The notes under the pieces: model-generated
What the model was told of the DNA's origin: nothing
Databases searched by the model: none
Seen by the model: only the letters and a program-made list of their open reading frames with translations
Made by a program: the position numbers and the translations under genes
NCBI GenBank assembly: GCA_016840125.1
Contig: JAEOSY010000366.1
Span: 1 to 18,180 of the forward strand
DNA: 18,180 nucleotides
Direction of reading: 5' to 3'
Source of the DNA: Candidatus Helarchaeota archaeon
Lineage (GTDB): Archaea; Asgardarchaeota; Lokiarchaeia; Helarchaeales; HEL-GB-A
Shown: piece after piece, positions 14,446-18,180 of the stretch
Layout: every line of letters starts with the position of its first letter
Position numbering within the stretch: the stretch's first letter is position 1

Positions 14446-14629
14446 AGTTTATTGGTTTAAAAAGGGAAAAGGCAGAGAAATAGGGGTGAAGATACCGACT
14501 TTAATTCGTTGAAGAAAAATTCTTGCTAAAAAGTAATATTTTAAAAGCCTTTTTGTATGGTTCTTTTTTCAGTTCTCATAATAGGGAAATTGCACTCTTC
14601 TCAGGTGTCAAGTTGGAATCGTCACTTCA

Positions 14630-14665
14630 TTTATATGGAAATAAGTTGTTCATAATTAGTAGAGG
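14630..14665 (+). promoter_or_regulatory. Promoter and ribosome site of the Cys-motif/roadblock-like gene
   Basis: TTTATATG (14630-14637) is followed after about 25 bases by GAGG (14662-14665), which sits 9 bases before the ATG at 14675. The spacing supports this start rather than the overlapping shorter frame beginning at 14523. Confidence 0.45.
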
Positions 14666-14674
14666 AAAATCACG

Positions 14675-15490
14675 ATGCTCGAGAGTTGTCCCTATATCAC
14701 AAGGTGTGATGCTGAAACAAGGCAATTACGTGGTAGTGCTGAGCATTATTGTTTAGGATCAAAAAATTGGGAATTCTGTCCGGAATTTCAGAGTTTGTCA
14801 TTAGGTGGGGTGGTCTTTCGAGAATACAGTCGGGATACTGAAATAACTGAATTAGTCAAAACAACAATTCTGAAGGATTTAAAGACGGAATTCCAGTCTC
14901 AATTATTGGTGGCAATTATATCTAACCAAGGAGAAGTACTTTATCGGGATCGGGCGTGGTCAGAAACGGACCTGCTAGTAGCACAGAATTTATCGCGGTA
15001 CAAAACAGATACAATTAATTTTGGTGAGCATTTCAAACTTCAAAATAAGGATTTTTTTCTTTTCGTGAAAATTCACGAGTTGCTGATGCTTGTCTGCAAC
15101 ACAAAAGTCAATTCAGATCAATTAATTACGATTATCAAAAGATATTTATCGGATTACCATGTTAATTTCGAAGAATATTTGGAAAAGCATCCAATATCCT
15201 TTGAAAAGGAGCCTAGTGCGACGTTGGAAGAAAATATCGTGATCTCTATGTTTGATGAGCTCCAAAAACGACTCAGGGCTACCAATCCAACAATTGTAAT
15301 AGGTGATTTGAATAAAATAAAAGAGAAGATTTTTGAATTGTTTTCTTGGAATAGGATATTTTATGAAGTGTCAGTGCTCATTGAACGTTTAGAGGGGTAT
15401 CCCGTTCAAAGAGAACTTAGTAAGCAAGAAAGGGACGAAATTGTGCACAAAATTATGGAATGGCAGGAGAATATTCGTAAAGTAGTTTAA
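14675..15490 (+). CDS. Cys-motif protein with possible roadblock/longin-like domain, function unknown
   Basis: A 271-residue soluble protein. Residues 5-35 carry four Cys in the pattern CPYITRC...YC...CPEF (C5, C11, C26, C35), which could bind zinc or an iron-sulfur cluster. Residues about 60-165 show helix, a strand pair (QLLVAIISNQGEVLYRD), helix (DLLVAQNLS), further strands (FKLQNKDFFLFVKI, LLMLVCNT) and helix. That order resembles roadblock/LC7 or longin domains, which are abundant in Asgard archaea and regulate small GTPases; I am not sure of the match. The C-terminal 100 residues are helical and charged. A GAGG ribosome site and TATA box support the ATG. It converges with the histone-fold-like gene across a 48-base gap. 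Other possibilities include a sensory or scaffold protein. Confidence 0.65.
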   Translation: MLESCPYITRCDAETRQLRGSAEHYCLGSKNWEFCPEFQSLSLGGVVFREYSRDTEITELVKTTILKDLKTEFQSQLLVAIISNQGEVLYRDRAWSETDLLVAQNLSRYKTDTINFGEHFKLQNKDFFLFVKIHELLMLVCNTKVNSDQLITIIKRYLSDYHVNFEEYLEKHPISFEKEPSATLEENIVISMFDELQKRLRATNPTIVIGDLNKIKEKIFELFSWNRIFYEVSVLIERLEGYPVQRELSKQERDEIVHKIMEWQENIRKVV

Positions 15491-15538
15491 ATTAAGATAA
15501 AAAATAATTTATTTAGAAAGAAAAAAAGAAGATAGGAA

Positions 15539-15757
15539 TTATTTCAAATCTTCTAGCTTTATTGTTTTCCGCTTCGGCTCGCCCTTGTTTTGCCCCTTCG
15601 AAAATTTCGGTAATTTTTCAATTATTTTCTCTATCTCAATTGAGATACCCTGGTTTAACAGTTCTATGATTTTAGGTTTTGCCTCGCCACTCACACGAAC
15701 ACCTTTCTCCTTGAAATATGCCCAAACCTTTGATTTCTGTACATATTCAAAGCTCAT
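15539..15757 (-). CDS. Small histone-fold-like DNA-binding protein
   Basis: A 72-residue basic protein. The opening VQKSKVWAYFKEKGVRVSGE, then helix KPKIIELLNQ, helix IEIEKIIEKL and the ending RKTIKLEDLK, follow the layout of archaeal histone-fold proteins of the NFYB/HAP5-like type. In those the last strand and helix begin with a 'GRKTV-x-x-x-DL' segment. A strong GGAGGT (15764-15769) sits 6 bases before the ATG, and TATATAAAT (15807-15815) lies about 50 bases ahead. A linker rich in Lys and Gly (51-61) is somewhat longer than usual for this position. It probably binds DNA as a dimer, as a chromatin protein or local regulator. It stands alone and converges with the gene at 14675-15490. The family match is by eye. 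Confidence 0.75.
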   Translation of the reverse strand: MSFEYVQKSKVWAYFKEKGVRVSGEAKPKIIELLNQGISIEIEKIIEKLPKFSKGQNKGEPKRKTIKLEDLK

Positions 15758-15763
15758 AATTTT

Positions 15764-15815
15764 ACCTCCAGAGTAAATATTCTGTTTTTGAAAGTAGATT
15801 TAATTCATTTATATA
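15764..15815 (-). promoter_or_regulatory. Promoter and strong ribosome site of the histone-fold-like gene
   Basis: Minus strand TATATAAAT (15807-15815) followed by GGAGGT (15764-15769) and the ATG at 15757 gives a leader of about 30 bases. This is the clearest TATA plus ribosome-site pair in the window and suggests high expression. Confidence 0.55.
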
Positions 15816-15867
15816 GTTATTTCAAAAAAGAAGGAAAAAAATAACTGTATCTATTTTTGCTCTAGTC

Positions 15868-15883
15868 AAAAGAAAGAAAAAAA
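15868..15883 (-). terminator. T-rich terminator after the winged-helix gene
   Basis: On the minus strand a run of mostly T (plus strand A/G at 15868-15883) lies about 35-50 bases after the stop of the winged-helix gene at 15916. Archaeal transcription commonly ends at such T tracts without a hairpin. Confidence 0.4.
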
Positions 15884-15915
15884 TAGGAGGTTTGTGATAA
15901 AATTGTTGTTTTGGT

Positions 15916-16521
15916 TTAATATCTAACCATTATCTCCTCTAAAGCTGTAATATAATGTTTAATTTCAGTTTTGATTTTATCCAGGTCTTTTTCCGCCTGA
16001 GGTGCCATTTGGAGCATTTCATCGATATCATAGATTTTCAATTGGGCTTTCTCAATTTCCATCTTACAGATGAAAGTCACCATCTCAGCAGAATCCTTAA
16101 TTAGAATTTTCCAGATATCATCTGACATGCGTGCTTTTCGCTTTCCGATTCCCAAGCGGTAACAAACTTTACCATCCGATTCCGATTCCACTTTCTTCAG
16201 ATAGTTCATTGCCACCAGTGCTTCTAAATAGCCCTTTTCTAAATTTTCCTCACGATTTGTCCTCTCGCAAACACTTCCAAGAGTGCCATCGCCCGATCGC
16301 ATAACTGCTATAACACATTTTCGCAGTTCTTCGGGGAGATCCAAGAGATCGGTTACACCAATATTCACCAATTTCTTCTGGGGTTTAGCTTTTTTCATGA
16401 GCAGAGTTTCAATCATTTTTTTAATATTTCCGATACTGTCTTGAACAACCTTAAAGTTCTCCTCAATCGCGTTAAATTCTTGAAAGAGGGAATGAGTGTG
16501 TTCATCATCTTGATGTTCCAT
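15916..16521 (-). CDS. Winged-helix DNA-binding protein with coiled-coil flanks
   Basis: A 201-residue probable transcription regulator. Residues 1-50 form an acidic helix that could be a coiled coil (EFNAIEENFKVVQDSIGNIK), then a basic KKAKPQKK stretch. Residues about 51-125 look like a winged helix: LLDLPEELRKCVIAVMRSGD, recognition helix region (TLGSVCERTNREENLEKGYL), EALVAMNYLKK and a short wing. The phrase order 'LP-x2-LRK... YL-x2-L-x3-NYLKK' is common in a widespread archaeal regulator family. The C-terminal 70 residues are long helices, suited to dimerisation. AGGTGA just before the ATG supports the start. An inverted repeat in the upstream gap (16605-16619) is a candidate operator. 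Its targets and signal are not evident. Confidence 0.75.
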   Translation of the reverse strand: MEHQDDEHTHSLFQEFNAIEENFKVVQDSIGNIKKMIETLLMKKAKPQKKLVNIGVTDLLDLPEELRKCVIAVMRSGDGTLGSVCERTNREENLEKGYLEALVAMNYLKKVESESDGKVCYRLGIGKRKARMSDDIWKILIKDSAEMVTFICKMEIEKAQLKIYDIDEMLQMAPQAEKDLDKIKTEIKHYITALEEIMVRY

Positions 16522-16604
16522 ACAATCACCTGTTAGAGTAATCCATGTTTTTTGAGGAAGCGACCTCTATGAACTTTTTATCACCCAATTGATTGTGTCA
16601 AACA

Positions 16605-16619
16605 ATTACTTTTTGTAAT
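16605..16619. promoter_or_regulatory. Candidate operator: ATTAC-TTTTT-GTAAT inverted repeat
   Basis: A perfect 5-base inverted repeat with a 5-base T spacer lies about 84 bases ahead of the winged-helix gene start and beyond the 3' end of the small membrane protein gene. A dimeric winged-helix protein could bind it for autoregulation, but short repeats like this arise by chance in AT-rich gaps. Confidence 0.2.
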
Positions 16620-16697
16620 GATAAATTATTCCTTTTTTTATATTTCTTTTTTTTAATATCTCACTATTTCATTGACCGTGGTTTTGGGTGTTGCCCC

Positions 16698-16714
16698 TCC
16701 CTTTTTTTAAGGGA
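16698..16714 (-). terminator. Short hairpin after the small membrane protein gene
   Basis: TCCCTT (16698-16703) and AAGGGA (16709-16714) form a perfect 6-base stem around five T (A on the minus strand). It lies 6 bases past the stop of the minus-strand gene at 16720. It may stabilise the 3' end or aid termination; there is no following T tract on that strand. Confidence 0.35.
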
Positions 16715-16719
16715 ATTGC

Positions 16720-16959
16720 TTATAGGAGGACTATAGATAGTATGATCAGTCCTATAATTAGAGGTACCGCCTTTTCACCCCTGCTGGTACTCCGCCGAAA
16801 GATGCAGGTCAGTAAAACGCTAAAATAAATTAGGAGAGTCGCCAACAGAAAGAGGATTGCCTCTAATCCGGATAATGCGAAATGCATCTGGATTACAAGG
16901 GAAATAGTATAAGTAAAAAGTGCCGTAATAAAAATACTAGAAGTTAATAACTTATTCAT
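16720..16959 (-). CDS. Small membrane protein with three predicted helices
   Basis: A 79-residue hydrophobic protein I do not recognise. Three membrane segments are visible: about 5-27 (TSSIFITALFTYTISLVI), 30-53 (GLEAILFLLATLLIYFSVLL) and 65-79, separated by a basic loop FRRSTSRGEK that should face the cytoplasm. AGGT at 16969-16972 sits 9 bases before the ATG, and TTTATA (17010-17016, minus) could be its TATA box. It lies between the winged-helix gene and a divergent 96-residue gene. No function can be assigned. Confidence 0.55.
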   Translation of the reverse strand: MNKLLTSSIFITALFTYTISLVIQMHFALSGLEAILFLLATLLIYFSVLLTCIFRRSTSRGEKAVPLIIGLIILSIVLL

Positions 16960-17119
16960 TTTTTTTTTACCTAAATTTTCTTCATTTAAGTAATATTTGC
17001 CAAATTTCCTTATAAACCTGACTCAATTTTGTCACACAGACATCCATACCTTCCAAACGCTTGTTTTGGTGGGATAAACGTAATATTACTCATTTATTTC
17101 ATCTCGTAACCCCTATGAC

Positions 17120-17410
17120 ATGGAGCGGAAATTCCGGGCGAAGGCACAGATGAGTCAAACTATCAAGTGGCTGCTGGAGGAAGACTACACGGACCTTAAC
17201 TACCACATCGATAAGATCGCGAACGAGCACAAGATCCACCCTGGGGACATGGATGAGTTTGTGGATGCGCTCCGATGGATGTTTCACTGCTTCCACACCC
17301 TCGCCGAGCTCGACCAAATCCACCAAGTGCTGGAACTCACGCAACCCGCTCTGCTTCGCTTAATCCCTCCCAAACCAGCCCAACAGCAGCCCCCCCAGGA
17401 GGCGACCTAG
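17120..17410 (+). CDS. GC-rich 96-residue helical protein of unknown function
   Basis: A 96-residue, mainly helical, acidic-to-neutral protein I do not recognise. Segments such as SQTIKWLLEEDYTDLNYHID, DEFVDALRWMFHCFHTLAEL and IHQVLELTQPALLRLI suggest a helical bundle, and the tail is Pro/Gln rich. Its codons are markedly GC-rich: a 60-base sample at 17219-17278 has 35 G or C (58%), while the flanking intergenic DNA is near 40%. No ribosome site precedes the ATG; a leaderless start 25 or so bases after TTTATTTC (17093-17100) is possible. The minus-strand frame over the same DNA (17099-17344) is rejected because its Val-rich content looks like an antisense artefact. The composition suggests transfer from another source or strong codon selection. 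Confidence 0.6.
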   Translation: MERKFRAKAQMSQTIKWLLEEDYTDLNYHIDKIANEHKIHPGDMDEFVDALRWMFHCFHTLAELDQIHQVLELTQPALLRLIPPKPAQQQPPQEAT

Positions 17411-17644
17411 TTGGCTTATCCTACCAAGAAAGCTCTTTTTGAGAAGAGGAGGATATTTTCAGGTGCCACTATCACCAAGTTCCAGAGCGAGTGGGTTCCA
17501 TGGGACACGACAATACTGTTACAATCCTCAAGCTTCATTATTATTAATAATTCCTAGTTGAAACTTAGCATTGGAGATTAATTGTAAAGATGAAAATATT
17601 TATGAGATTGAAAATAGTATAAAAAACAGAGGGAGACGGAAATT

Positions 17645-18180
17645 ATGTTTTTGAAGAAAAAGCTGTTTATCATTCCTCTTTTCGCATTTTTTTTCATAAT
17701 CTTTTCCTTAATATCTGTAAATCATAATAGGAATCCAAATGTTAATTCAAATCTAAATACTCAATTTTCTACAATTCCGAGCTCGCCAGAGTATTTGGGA
17801 AATGGATTACCTATGGAAGATCTTCTTCCATGGGAGGATGATGTTTACTATTACGAGACTTATACTACTTTTCCTTCAGATTATCACCTCTTTTCGATAT
17901 ATCTCTATACTTCATTTTCAGACTCTTGCACTTTTAATGTAGGGGTTGAACACCGACCCGTAGATTATGTACACTTCTCAACGTGTACTTACCAATACTT
18001 TCCATTTCGTCCGGGTTATAATGTTGCATTAAAACCTGAGGTTGAAACCCTAATGGGGCATGGCAGGGTGATTGTGGAGTGTGAATCAGCGAAGGACATC
18101 ACCGTGGGACGGGTGTATGAGAGTTATTGGTTTTTTCAGACCGGACGGGAAAAGTTTGAGTTTTGTGAGGTAAATTTAAC
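17645..18180 (+). CDS. Secreted protein of unknown function (N-terminal part, cut by window edge)
   Basis: The frame is open from an ATG at 17645 to the right edge (178 codons plus two bases). GGGAG at 17631-17635 is 9 bases before the start. Residues 1-24 form a signal peptide or membrane anchor: MFLKKK, then a strongly hydrophobic run rich in Phe and Ile. A low-complexity Asn/Ser/Thr linker follows (about 26-48), then a segment rich in aromatic residues and Asp (LLPWEDDVYYYETYTTFPSD). Later stretches have alternating hydrophobic residues typical of beta-sandwich extracellular domains, with four Cys (about residues 99, 119, 158, 174) that could form disulfides. It is probably anchored on the outer face of the membrane. 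I recognise no family. Confidence 0.8.
   Translation, partial: MFLKKKLFIIPLFAFFFIIFSLISVNHNRNPNVNSNLNTQFSTIPSSPEYLGNGLPMEDLLPWEDDVYYYETYTTFPSDYHLFSIYLYTSFSDSCTFNVGVEHRPVDYVHFSTCTYQYFPFRPGYNVALKPEVETLMGHGRVIVECESAKDITVGRVYESYWFFQTGREKFEFCEVNL

Noticed and set aside
14523..14756. 77-codon plus-strand frame overlapping the start of the gene at 14675
   Set aside because: It has no ribosome site, runs into another gene in a different frame, and lies across that gene's TATA box and ribosome site.
15885..15925. Good GGAGG sequence on the plus strand followed by a GTG
   Set aside because: It leads to only ten codons before a stop and lies in the 3' region of the winged-helix gene; on the other strand it is part of the T-rich terminator area.
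17099..17344. 81-codon minus-strand frame opposite the GC-rich gene
   Set aside because: It is Val/Leu-rich in the way antisense frames of GC-rich genes are, and has no ribosome site. The plus-strand frame has a normal protein composition.

Overview
The window is an archaeal chromosome segment of fairly low GC. My best guess is an Asgard archaeon (Lokiarchaeia-like), but no marker gene in the window proves this. The archaeal assignment rests on AT-rich TATA-type boxes about 25-30 bases ahead of likely transcript starts, GGAGGT-like ribosome sites, a small histone-fold-like protein, archaeal winged-helix and zinc-ribbon proteins, and NosD-type secreted repeat proteins.

Layout. Positions 1-891 (minus) hold the N-terminal part of a secreted parallel beta-helix protein with near-identical 24-residue repeats; it runs off the left edge. 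A radical SAM enzyme lies at 1249-2400 (plus). Positions 2403-12866 (minus) are the core of the window: a six-gene cluster interrupted by a transposon gene. In transcription order it reads: a two-helix membrane protein of unknown function (12866-12177), a membrane GT2 glycosyltransferase (12175-10865), a U32-family protein (10808-9660), a large U32 protein fused to an SCP2 lipid-binding domain and three PCP_red-like modules (9655-7052), a second GT2 (7011-5728), and, beyond a plus-strand TnpB gene with an N-terminal SAP-like domain (3934-5712), a third GT2 (3686-2403). Positions 13034-17410 hold small housekeeping or regulatory-looking genes: a class I methyltransferase, a multi-zinc-ribbon protein with polyproline runs, a Cys-motif protein with a possible roadblock/longin-like domain, a histone-fold-like protein, a winged-helix regulator, a small membrane protein and a GC-rich 96-residue helical protein. 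From 17645 to the right edge is the start of another secreted protein.

How the genes may work together. The U32 pair plus an SCP2 domain repeats the parts list of bacterial UbiU, UbiV and UbiT. In that system two U32 iron-sulfur proteins hydroxylate the ubiquinone precursor without oxygen, and an SCP2 protein holds the lipid. Here the SCP2 part is fused to one U32 protein, is flanked by modules resembling the small C-terminal domain of dark-operative protochlorophyllide reductase, and is embedded among three membrane glycosyltransferases. I infer an oxygen-independent modification, possibly hydroxylation, of a lipid or isoprenoid, linked to making a surface glycan or glycolipid. This is the most interesting candidate for an undescribed system in the window; the substrate is unknown.
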